Shown here one piece after another: positions 8,232-15,423 of a stretch of DNA of 64,000 nucleotides. The notes under the pieces are model-generated. The model did not search any database. It was given only the letters and a program-made list of their open reading frames with translations, and was not told where the DNA came from. The DNA comes from Allobosea sp. BK604 (GTDB taxonomy: Bacteria > Pseudomonadota > Alphaproteobacteria > Rhizobiales > Beijerinckiaceae). Position 1 is the stretch's first letter, and each line of letters starts with the position of its first letter. The position numbers and the translations under genes were made by a program. The stretch is from contig NZ_SLZF01000003.1 in assembly GCF_004341515.1 (NCBI RefSeq), positions 682,001 through 746,000 of the forward strand, written 5' to 3'.

Positions 8232-9263
8232 TCAAGCCCGTCCGGAGAGGATGCGGTCGAGCTGCGCCTCGCTCGGCGTCACCTGATAGAACAGCGTGTG
8301 GAACTCGCGCGCCAGCGGCCGGATATCCTCCGGGAACTCGGCCGGGTACAGGATCTTGGCCAGCCACCACAGCCCGATCATGCGGTTGACCGAAGGCGGG
8401 AAATCGACCCAGCCGAAGGGCAGCTTCGGTGAGAGGTGGATGCGCCCGTCACGCACCGCCCTGACCTCGGCCCAGGCCGGATCGGTCCGCACAGTCTCGG
8501 CGAAGCTCTGGTCGATGGTGACGATCACATCCGGATTCCATGCCAGCACCTGCTCCAGCGAGACCTGGGCCAGGCCGTTACCGGGCGTGTCCGCGACATT
8601 GCGCGCGCCGACAAAGGTGAGCGTCTCGACATTGATCGAGCCGCCGAGCCCGGTCTCCAGGCCGCGCGGCCCGCGCGCATAATAGACGGATGGCCGCCGC
8701 TCGGCCGGTATCCGCGCGATCCGCTGCACGATCGTGCCCATCGTGGTCTCGCACCAGCGCGCCAGCGCCTCGGCCCGCTCGCTGCGGCCGAGCAGCTGGC
8801 CGAGGATGCGGTAGCTCGCCGGAATCTGGTCGAAGCGCCCGTCGAGCAAGGCATAGGGAATGCCGGTCTGCTCCTGGACCCGCGTCGCGAGATCGACATA
8901 GGTGCGCCCGGTCGAGCCGGCATCGACGATCAGATCGGGCTTCAGGCTCAGCACCGCTTCGAGATTGGCGCTGTTGCCGCGCCCGGTAATGCGGCCGACC
9001 TCGGGCTTGTCGCCGACGCCCGGCAGCAGGAATTCGCGCTCCTCCGGCCGATTGGCGCGCGGCCAGCCGAGCAAAAGGTCCGGCGCCAGCGTGTAGAGCA
9101 CGATCGCCGCCGGCGGCCCGGCCGGAAAGACCCGCTCGACTCTGGCGGGAATCGCGACCTCGCGCCCGGCGCCGTCGCGCACCGTGGCGGCCCGCGCGAT
9201 TCGCGGCATGACGATGCTCGCGGCCATGCCGCCAAGGACGAGGCGGCGGTCAGGCATGGGCAT
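8232..9263 (-). CDS. FecB/BtuF-type periplasmic substrate-binding protein
   Basis: A 343-aa helical-backbone (PF01497-type) binding protein. The N-terminus DRRLVLGGMAASIVMPRIARA is a signal with a twin-arginine flavour. It continues with VRDGAGREVAIPARVERVFPAGP, LEAVLSLKPDLIVDAGST and LEQVLAWNPDVIVTIDQSF, the usual family motifs. It overlaps the upstream TsaA-like gene by 14 bp. Such proteins deliver metal chelates or oxyanions to FecCD permeases; MolA, the Haemophilus molybdate/tungstate binder, is of this type. With two other binding proteins in the same operon it is probably one of several molybdate/tungstate receptors. Confidence 0.88.
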   Translation of the reverse strand: MPMPDRRLVLGGMAASIVMPRIARAATVRDGAGREVAIPARVERVFPAGPPAAIVLYTLAPDLLLGWPRANRPEEREFLLPGVGDKPEVGRITGRGNSANLEAVLSLKPDLIVDAGSTGRTYVDLATRVQEQTGIPYALLDGRFDQIPASYRILGQLLGRSERAEALARWCETTMGTIVQRIARIPAERRPSVYYARGPRGLETGLGGSINVETLTFVGARNVADTPGNGLAQVSLEQVLAWNPDVIVTIDQSFAETVRTDPAWAEVRAVRDGRIHLSPKLPFGWVDFPPSVNRMIGLWWLAKILYPAEFPEDIRPLAREFHTLFYQVTPSEAQLDRILSGRA

Positions 9264-9735
9264 GGTTGCGCTCCGTCGAGGCCTGCGCGTTTGGGCAACG
9301 GTTCGGCTTGATATCGATCAGCGGCGTGCCGTCCAGGCAATCGAGCCCGCGCACGATCAGCACGCCTGGCTCGACGCCGACCAGCCGCACCCGCGACACC
9401 GCAATGGGGTTGGGCCTGACCGGCGAGCGCAGCGAAAAGGTCCCGAAGGTCTCGGCCCCCGATTTCGGGTTCTGGGTCAGCAGGTCGCGCCGGGCCTGAT
9501 GCATCCAGTAGAGCAGGTCGAGATGCCCGAAAGCCTCGATCCCGGCCAGGGCCGGCCAGAATGGCGCGTCGAGTTCGGCGCGGCAGAGCGGACCATTCTC
9601 GGGATCGCCCTGCTTCGGGCATTGGTCGCGTGTGGCGAAAGACGTACGCAGCCTGCCGATGAAGACGAGATGCGCATCCTGCCGCTCCGGCAAGGGAGAG
9701 GCGGTCTCGCCCGGTCGCAATGCCCACCAATCCAT
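9250..9735 (-). CDS. TsaA/TrmO-like (UPF0066, VirR-type) protein
   Basis: A 161-aa protein with the complete UPF0066 beta-barrel pattern: HLVFIGRLRTSF near residue 22, the hallmark FGTFSLRSPVRPNPIAVSRV near 98, and GLDCLDGTPLIDIKP near 130. E. coli TrmO, which methylates N6-threonylcarbamoyl-A37 of tRNA using SAM, contains this domain plus an extra C-terminal region that is absent here. Lying inside a Mo/W transport operon and overlapping the binding-protein gene, it more likely has a metal-related or SAM-related accessory role. That function is inference; the domain call is strong. Confidence 0.82.
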   Translation of the reverse strand: MDWWALRPGETASPLPERQDAHLVFIGRLRTSFATRDQCPKQGDPENGPLCRAELDAPFWPALAGIEAFGHLDLLYWMHQARRDLLTQNPKSGAETFGTFSLRSPVRPNPIAVSRVRLVGVEPGVLIVRGLDCLDGTPLIDIKPNRCPNAQASTERNHAHA

Positions 9736-9750
9736 TGCCAGCCTCGTAAA

Positions 9751-10551
9751 TTAGCGCCCGAGCAGCGGCGCGGCGAAACCGTGCTTCGCCAGAATCTCCT
9801 GCCCCGTGCGCGAGAGGATGAACATGGCGAGCTTGTAGCCGTTTGGCGAGGCCCCGTTCAGCACGGTCAGGCCATAGTCGGCGCCGACCGAAAGCTCCGG
9901 CGGCAGGCGGACCAGCCTGATATCGGGCTGCTCCTGCCCGAGTGGCTGGGCATTGGTGCAATAGGCCAGGAAGAGATCGGCCGCGCCGCTCGCAAGCTTG
10001 TGACCATAGACGTTGGCGCCCTCTGGCGCCGGCACGCTGCCCGGCCCTCCCGTGAGCTGCAGCGCCTTGGCTTCGAGCGCCGCCTTCGCGCCGGGTTTCA
10101 CAGCCTCCGCCCGGGCGAAGACCGCAAAGGCGTAATCGCCGGACGGATCGGCCTTCGGGGTCGAGGTGCCGAGCTTCACCATGGGATCGAGCATGGCCTC
10201 CAGCAAAGTCTCGGAGGTGACGGAAAGCCCCGGCCGGGCGAAGACGCAAAGCTCGTTACGGGCGAACAGAACCACCGGCCCGCCGAGCCCCTCGCGCGCC
10301 AGGGCCTGTGGATTGCCGAGATCGGCCGAGGTGAAGACCTCCGCCGCCTCGCCCTTCTCGATGCGCTCGCGCAGCAGGCCGGATGCCCCGAAGACCGGCT
10401 TCACAACGATCTTCGTCTGCGCCTCGAAAGCCTGCGCCATCTCGGTCAGCGCCGCCTTCAGGCTGCCGGCGGAATGGAGCAGGACGGTCTCCTGCGCAGC
10501 GGCCGCCTGCGCCATCAGCCCAACCACCCCGGCAACGAGCAGGCGGCGCAC
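9751..10551 (-). CDS. ModA-like molybdate-type periplasmic binding protein
   Basis: A 266-aa class II binding protein. The signal peptide ends ...GLMAQAAAAQE, and the mature N-terminus VLLHSAGSLKAALTEMAQAFEAQ is the ModA-type oxyanion loop. FGASGLLRERIEKGEAAEVFTSAD and TSTPKADPSGDYAFAVF are further ModA-like motifs, and the C-terminal YKLAMFILSRTGQEILAKHGFA is typical. It starts with GTG 4 bp after the TupA-like gene and has no permease or ATPase of its own. It may share the TupBC core or serve as a second receptor. Specificity between molybdate and tungstate is not visible. Confidence 0.82.
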   Translation of the reverse strand: MRRLLVAGVVGLMAQAAAAQETVLLHSAGSLKAALTEMAQAFEAQTKIVVKPVFGASGLLRERIEKGEAAEVFTSADLGNPQALAREGLGGPVVLFARNELCVFARPGLSVTSETLLEAMLDPMVKLGTSTPKADPSGDYAFAVFARAEAVKPGAKAALEAKALQLTGGPGSVPAPEGANVYGHKLASGAADLFLAYCTNAQPLGQEQPDIRLVRLPPELSVGADYGLTVLNGASPNGYKLAMFILSRTGQEILAKHGFAAPLLGR

Positions 10552-10555
10552 GGCA

Positions 10556-11434
10556 TCACGCGCCGGCCTGCGCCGCGTTGGGGAAGAAGAGCTGCTGCCC
10601 GTCGATCTTGTAGTCGGCGATCGCCTTCTGCCCTTCCGGACTCGTCAGCCAGTCGACGAAGAGTTTTCCGTCATTGAACTTCACATGCGGATGCTTGGCG
10701 GGATTCACCGACATCACGCCGTACTGGTTGAACAGGCGCTTGTCGCCCTCGACCGAGATCACGAGATCGCCGCGATTCTTGAACGAGAGCCAGGTGCCGC
10801 GGTCGGAGAGCACATAGGCGCCCATCGCGCCGGCGGTATTGAGGGCAGCCCCCATGCCCTGGCCGATCTCGCGATACCAGGGCCCCTTCTTCGCATCGAG
10901 ATCGACGCCGGCCGCCTTCCAGAGCGCGAGCTCGGCAATATGCGTGCCGGACTTGTCGCCGCGCGAGACGAAGGGCGCGCCCTTCTCCTGGATCTTGACC
11001 AGGGCGGCCGCGATGTCCTTGCTGCCGGCAATACCCGCCGGATCGGCTTTCGGGCCGATCAGCACGAAATCATTGTACATCACCGGCTTGCGCTCGAGCG
11101 AAAAGCCCTCCTCGACGAATTTCAGCTCAGCCGCCCGCGCATGCACGAAGACGACATCGGCATCACCGCGCCGGCCAGTGTCGAGCGCCTGGCCGGTGCC
11201 CTGCGAGATGACGCGGACCTCGATCCCGGTCTTCGCCTTGAACAGCGGCAGGATATGGCCGAACAGGCCGGAATCCTGCGTCGAGGTCGTGGACGCGACC
11301 GTGATGAACCGCGTCTCGCTCGGCGTGGTCGTCGCAGCCGGAGGCGATGCGGCGGGCGTCTGCGCGAAGGCGAGACCGGCCAACCCGGCCGAGAAGCCGG
11401 CGGCGAGCAGAAGGCGGCGGTCGATCAGGGTCAT
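10556..11434 (-). CDS. tupA: TupA-type tungstate/molybdate binding protein
   Basis: A 292-aa periplasmic protein. The signal MTLIDRRLLLAAGFSAGLAG carries an RR pair, followed by an Ala/Pro/Thr-rich spacer. The mature domain starts FITVASTTSTQDSGLFGHILP, the TupA hallmark whose TTSTQDSG segment binds the oxyanion. QGTGQALDTGRRGDADVVFVHA and FVSRGDKSGTHIAELALW are further TupA motifs. ATG 11434 is preferred because AGGAGA lies upstream; GTG 11470 overlapping the tupC stop is an alternative that adds 12 residues. It delivers substrate to the TupBC permease encoded just upstream. Confidence 0.9.
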   Translation of the reverse strand: MTLIDRRLLLAAGFSAGLAGLAFAQTPAASPPAATTTPSETRFITVASTTSTQDSGLFGHILPLFKAKTGIEVRVISQGTGQALDTGRRGDADVVFVHARAAELKFVEEGFSLERKPVMYNDFVLIGPKADPAGIAGSKDIAAALVKIQEKGAPFVSRGDKSGTHIAELALWKAAGVDLDAKKGPWYREIGQGMGAALNTAGAMGAYVLSDRGTWLSFKNRGDLVISVEGDKRLFNQYGVMSVNPAKHPHVKFNDGKLFVDWLTSPEGQKAIADYKIDGQQLFFPNAAQAGA

Positions 11435-11466
11435 GGACGTCTCCTCGGTTCTTGTTGTGGAACGGG

Positions 11467-12198
11467 TCACCAGATCAGTTCGCCAGCGAGGAAGGCGCGG
11501 GCCTCTTCGGCCTGCGGCCCGGCGAAGAATTCGGCGGCATCGCGATCCTCGACCAGCCGGCCGCGGTGCAGGAACAGCACGCGCCTGGCAAGGCGCCTGG
11601 CCTGGCCGAGATCATGGGTCGACATCATCACCGTGATGCCCTCGGCGACGAGCCCGGCGAGCAATTCCTCGATCTGCCGTGTCGCGGCCGGGTCGAGCTG
11701 CGAGGTCGGCTCGTCCAGGAAGAGCAGCTCCGGCCGTAGCGCCCAGGCGCGCGCGATCGCGAGCCGCTGCTGCTCGCCGCCGGACAGGAGCCGCGCCGGC
11801 TGCGTGGCGCGCTCGCTCAGGCCGAAACGGGCGAGCGCCTCGCCGCAGCGCTGCCGGCGCTCCGCCCCGGCCAGGCCGGCAGCCGCCAGCGCATGCGTGA
11901 CATTGGCCTCGACTGAGCGCCTGAGCATGATCGGCTTCTGGAAGACCATGGCATGGCGCTTGATCCCACCCGCGCCGCTATAGGCCCAGCGGACACTGCC
12001 CGCGCTCGGCTCGAGCAATCCATGGCAGAGCCTGAGCACGAGCGATTTGCCGGCACCGTTCGGGCCGAGTAGCACGGTGAGCCCACCGGCAGGAATAGTG
12101 AAGCTCACCGCATCGATCAGCAGGCGGCCTTCGCCCTGGAACGAGGCGTTCTCGACACGCAGCGGCAGGATCGAGGCCGTGTCACGCATGGCGCTCAC
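11467..12198 (-). CDS. tupC: TupC-type ABC ATPase
   Basis: A 243-aa ATPase. Walker A is LLGPNGAGKSLVLRL, the signature is LLSGGEQQRLAIARAW, Walker B is LLFLDEPTSQLD, and the H-loop is in MMSTHDLGQARRLA. It energises the tungstate/molybdate permease encoded upstream, with a 4-bp overlap at the start. Its end lies close to the TupA start. There is no C-terminal TOBE/Mop regulatory domain, which matches TupC-type rather than ModC-type ATPases. Confidence 0.9.
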   Translation of the reverse strand: MSAMRDTASILPLRVENASFQGEGRLLIDAVSFTIPAGGLTVLLGPNGAGKSLVLRLCHGLLEPSAGSVRWAYSGAGGIKRHAMVFQKPIMLRRSVEANVTHALAAAGLAGAERRQRCGEALARFGLSERATQPARLLSGGEQQRLAIARAWALRPELLFLDEPTSQLDPAATRQIEELLAGLVAEGITVMMSTHDLGQARRLARRVLFLHRGRLVEDRDAAEFFAGPQAEEARAFLAGELIW

Positions 12199-12896
12199 CC
12201 GGCATAGCGCGCGCCGACGCGGCTCGCGCCGAAGGCGACGGCGTTGATCATCAGCGTCAGCACGATCAGCACCAGGCCGAGCCCAAGCGCCAGCGCCAGG
12301 TCACCTTTCGAGGTCTCCAGCGTGATCGCCGTGGTCATCGTGCGCGTGTAGCCGGCGATATTGCCGCCGACGACCAGCACTGCCCCGACCTCGGCGCTCG
12401 CCCGGCCGAAACCGGCGAGCAGCGCCGTCGCCAGCGCGAAGCGCCCGTCCCAGAGCAGGGTTGGGATGGCGCGAAGGCCCTCCAGCCCGACCGAGCGGAG
12501 GTGGTCGCGATATTCCGCCCAGAGATCCTCGACGATCTGCCTGGTGAGCGCGATCACGATCGGCACGACGAGAATGACCTGCGCGACGATCATTGCCGTC
12601 GGCGTGAACAGCAGGCCAAGCGGGCCGAGCGGACCGGAGCGCGACAGCAGCAGGAAGACGACCAGCCCCGCGACAACCGGTGGCAGGCCCATCATCGCAT
12701 TGAGGCAGACGATCACGGCCGGGCGCCCGGGAAAGCGCGAGAGCGCCAGCGCGGCTCCAAGCGGCAGGCCGATCAGCGCCGCGATGAACACGGCGGTCAG
12801 CGTCACCCGCAGCGACAGCGAGACGATCGCCAGGAAGGTCGGGTCCAACCCCACCATCAGCGCGAAGGCCGCCTGAAAGATCGCTCCGAAATCCAC
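12195..12896 (-). CDS. tupB: TupB-type ABC permease
   Basis: A 233-aa inner-membrane permease with about five to six helices (IVSLSLRVTLTAVFIAALIG, VVAGLVVFLLLSRSGPLG, IVAQVILVVPIVIALT). The EAA-like cytoplasmic loop reads LRSVGLEGLRAIPTLLWDGRFALATALLAGFGRASAEVGAVL with its GRASAEVG coupling motif. It is the first gene of the eight-gene minus-strand operon. The start is GTG 12896. It faces the HTH-PBP regulator across only 51 bp, so their promoters overlap. Confidence 0.9.
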   Translation of the reverse strand: MDFGAIFQAAFALMVGLDPTFLAIVSLSLRVTLTAVFIAALIGLPLGAALALSRFPGRPAVIVCLNAMMGLPPVVAGLVVFLLLSRSGPLGPLGLLFTPTAMIVAQVILVVPIVIALTRQIVEDLWAEYRDHLRSVGLEGLRAIPTLLWDGRFALATALLAGFGRASAEVGAVLVVGGNIAGYTRTMTTAITLETSKGDLALALGLGLVLIVLTLMINAVAFGASRVGARYAG

Positions 12897-12947
12897 CCGC
12901 GCATCCCCGTGCAGGGCATTGCAAACACTTGTGATTTCTAGAATTCA
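12897..12947. promoter_or_regulatory. Divergent promoter/operator region of the Mo/W super-operon
   Basis: The short gap between tupB and the regulator is AT-rich compared with its surroundings and contains an 8-bp palindrome TTCTAGAA (12936-12943) next to GAATTC. No clear ModE-type operator is visible. If the regulator starts at GTG 12996 instead, the region is 99 bp long. It is the only evident promoter for the eight downstream genes. Confidence 0.45.
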
Positions 12948-13886
12948 ATGCGACAAAAAGCTAATCTGGGAACGAGCGCAGGAATTCGCAGAACTGTGCA
13001 GGAACACATCTACCTCACGACCGAAGAGGCGGCCGCCTATCTCCGGCTGAAGGAGCGCAAGCTCTATGAATTGGTGGCGCATGGCGCCGTGCCCTGCACC
13101 AAGGTCAGCGGCAAATGGCTTTTCCCGCGCGCCGCGCTCGACCGCTGGCTCGAGGCCGGGCTCAGCCGCCCCGAGGGCCTGCGGGCGATCGATCCGCCGC
13201 CGATCGTCGGTGGCAGCCAGGATTCGCTGCTGGAGATCGCGGTGCGCGAATCCGGCTGCGGCTATGCGCTGCTGGCAGAAGGGTCGCAGGCCGGGCTCGA
13301 CCGGTTGCTGCGCAACGAGGTCGCCATCGCCGCGGTCCATCTCCATGCCACGCCGGACGATGATGCGGCCAATATCGTCGCGATCCGCAGTTCGGTCGCG
13401 CTGCATGATGCGGTGGTGATCGCTTTCGCCAGGCGCGAGCAGGGGCTCCTCGTCCAGCCCGACAACCCGCTCGGTCTCTCCGGCATTGCCTCGGCCATCG
13501 AGAAGCGCGCCCGTTTCGCCCGCCGCCAGCAGGGCGCTGGCGCGCAGTTGCTGCTGCTCAGCCTGATCGCCCGCGCCGAGATCCCGCCGAGCGCGATGGT
13601 GGTGTCCGACAGCATCTCGGCCACCGGCCAGGATCTGGCGCTCGCCATCCGCACCGGCCGCGCCGATTGCGGCATCGCCTCGCGCGCCATCGCGACCGCC
13701 TTCGGCCTCGCCTTCCTGCCGCTGGTCTGGGAGCATGTCGATCTGGTGATGCGGCGGCGGACCTATTTCGAGCCCGGCCCGCAAAAGCTGCTCGCCTGGA
13801 TGCGCGGCGAAGCAATGGCGGCGCGGGCGCGTGAACTGGGCGGCTATGATCTGGCGATGAGCGGGGCGGTGCGGCTCAATCGTTAG
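12948..13886 (+). CDS. HTH (excisionase/MerR-type) regulator with periplasmic-binding-like effector domain
   Basis: A 312-aa one-component regulator. Residues ~20-65 (YLTTEEAAAYLRLKERKLYELVAHGAVPCTKVSGKWLFPR) are an excisionase-type winged HTH. Residues ~85-312 look like the PBP-like (PF12727-type) domain: GSQDSLLEIAVRE, LLRNEVAIAAVHLHA, ARRQQGAGAQLLLLSL, RTGRADCGIASRAIA. Such fusions are often found beside Tup/Mod-type transporters and probably sense the oxyanion directly. It is divergent from the eight-gene transport operon. The start could be ATG 12948 (weak ribosome binding site) or GTG 12996. Confidence 0.82.
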   Translation: MRQKANLGTSAGIRRTVQEHIYLTTEEAAAYLRLKERKLYELVAHGAVPCTKVSGKWLFPRAALDRWLEAGLSRPEGLRAIDPPPIVGGSQDSLLEIAVRESGCGYALLAEGSQAGLDRLLRNEVAIAAVHLHATPDDDAANIVAIRSSVALHDAVVIAFARREQGLLVQPDNPLGLSGIASAIEKRARFARRQQGAGAQLLLLSLIARAEIPPSAMVVSDSISATGQDLALAIRTGRADCGIASRAIATAFGLAFLPLVWEHVDLVMRRRTYFEPGPQKLLAWMRGEAMAARARELGGYDLAMSGAVRLNR

Positions 13887-13895
13887 GCCTGCTGC

Positions 13896-14022
13896 CCTTC
13901 TCCCACCGATCTCGGGCTTGCCCGAGATCGGCAATCCCGAGTGTCGAAGTCGGCAGCAGTCGACTTCGATGCGGGAGAAGGTGGCTCGGCGAAGCCGAGA
14001 CGGATGAGGGGTCGCACTGCCC
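13896..14022. repeat. Multi-stem intergenic repeat (CCTTCTCCC family), copy 1
   Basis: The outer arms CCTTCTCCC (13896-13904) and GGGAGAAGG (13973-13981) enclose two inner stems. These are an 11-bp perfect stem CCGATCTCGGG / CCCGAGATCGG (13906-13931, 4-nt loop) and TCGAAGTCG / CGACTTCGA (13944-13969). A third small stem CTCGGC-GAA-GCCGAG (13985-13999) follows, then GGATGAGGGGTCGC. The arm and tail words recur at 43722. It sits between convergent genes and can act as a terminator for both. Confidence 0.65.
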
Positions 14023-14154
14023 TCTCAAGGTCTGATTGCGATGACGGATGCCGCGCGAGCAGAGCGTGACGCTTCCCCGGAGCAGGCCGAGGCTACGCGT
14101 CGTCCGGTCGAGCGGGGTCGCGAGATAGAGCGCGAGCCCCGCGAAGATCATGCC

Positions 14155-15288
14155 TCAGGTCAGGGCGCCGCGCCCCGCCACCGGCCAGACCGCCTCGACA
14201 TGGGCGTCCGGGCCGTGCAGTCCGCGCACGCAGACATACCAGTCGTGCAGGTTCACCGTCGGGTCGCAATGGCCGGGAACCAGCAGCACCTTGTCGCCGC
14301 GATGCGGCAGCGCGACCGGGTCGCCCGTCAGCACGCCATGCTCGTCGGAGGGCTTCGTGTAGACGACGCCCTCGCGCTGCCATGGTGTCGGCAGGCCGGA
14401 ATCGACCGCCGCCGCCTTGTGGCCGGCATCGACCACGGCGCGGTCGGGAACCGTCTTGCTCATCACGCCGGTCACGATGAAGAGCGCGTGCTCGAAGGTC
14501 CTGAACGGCGTGCCGTCGGCCTGGCGGTTACGGGCGTAATCGGCGTCCATGAAGATGTAGGAGCCGGCCTGGATCTCGTTCCAGATGCCCGACTGGCTCT
14601 CGATCTCATGCGTGCCGGTGCCGGCGCCGCTGATCACCTCGCAGCTCAACCCGGCCTGCGCCAGCCGCTCCGCCGTGTTGCGGGCGAGCAGACCGGCGCG
14701 CTCGATCGCCTCGCGACGCTCGTCGATCGAACGCATGTGCTGGGCCGCACCGTGATAGGCCTGCAGGCCGGCGAAACGCAGCGTGTTGCTGCGTGCCACC
14801 GTCTCGGCGATCCTGACCGCCTCGCCCGGCGCCACCCCGCAGCGCCGACCGCCGACATCGAGTTCGACCAGGATATCGAGGACGACATCATGGCGGGCCG
14901 CGGCCTCGGCCGCCTCGCGCACGCCCTCCGGGTGGTCGACGCAGAGCCCGATCTTGGCGCTGCGCGCGAGCTTGGCCAGCCGGTCGAGCTTGCCCGGGCC
15001 GACGATCTCGTTCGTCACCAGCACGTCGCCGACGCCGCCATTCACCAGGACCTCGGCTTCCGAAACCTTCTGGCAGCATTGCCCGACCGCGCCATGGGCG
15101 ATCTGCAGCAGCGCGATCTGCGGGCTCTTATGCGTTTTGGCATGCGGCCGCAGCCTGACGCCATGGGCCTGGGTGAAGGCCGCCATGGCGACGAGGTTCC
15201 GCTCGAAGGCATCGAGATCGAGGATGAGGGCGGGGGTGTCGATCTCGGCGAAGCTTTGTCCCGGCTGCGCCGGCGGCGATAATGACAT
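14155..15288 (-). CDS. DSD1/D-threonine aldolase-family PLP enzyme
   Basis: A 377-aa fold-type III PLP enzyme. The alanine-racemase-like barrel begins EIDTPALILDLDAFERNLVAM; the PLP lysine is K51 in RPHAKTHK. GAGTGTHEIES and QAGSYIFMDADYARN are phosphate-binding and family motifs. The C-terminal VPGHCDPTVNLHDWY supplies the His/Cys metal ligands seen in D-serine dehydratase (DSD1) and 3-hydroxy-D-aspartate aldolase. Substrates are D-serine, D-threonine or 3-hydroxyaspartate; the exact one cannot be read from the sequence. It is a single gene between two intergenic elements, divergent from the ABC exporter. Confidence 0.85.
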   Translation of the reverse strand: MSLSPPAQPGQSFAEIDTPALILDLDAFERNLVAMAAFTQAHGVRLRPHAKTHKSPQIALLQIAHGAVGQCCQKVSEAEVLVNGGVGDVLVTNEIVGPGKLDRLAKLARSAKIGLCVDHPEGVREAAEAAARHDVVLDILVELDVGGRRCGVAPGEAVRIAETVARSNTLRFAGLQAYHGAAQHMRSIDERREAIERAGLLARNTAERLAQAGLSCEVISGAGTGTHEIESQSGIWNEIQAGSYIFMDADYARNRQADGTPFRTFEHALFIVTGVMSKTVPDRAVVDAGHKAAAVDSGLPTPWQREGVVYTKPSDEHGVLTGDPVALPHRGDKVLLVPGHCDPTVNLHDWYVCVRGLHGPDAHVEAVWPVAGRGALT

Positions 15289-15423
15289 GGGCGCTCATAT
15301 TCTGGTGAATCAGTTGCGGCTATCGGACGTCAGCATCGTGTCGCAAGCAAGACCGGGATGCGGCAACCAGCCTCGCGGCCACGCCAGTGGCATAAACCGA
15401 GCCGCCATGGTAGGCCGCGCGCC

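Noticed and set aside
9184..10677. 497-codon plus-strand frame over the ModA-like and TsaA-like genes
   Set aside because: It crosses several well-supported minus-strand genes and has no recognisable protein features.
14041..15282. 413-codon plus-strand frame opposite the D-threonine-aldolase-like gene
   Set aside because: The minus-strand product has PLP lysine and metal-ligand motifs; the plus-strand translation is a shadow.
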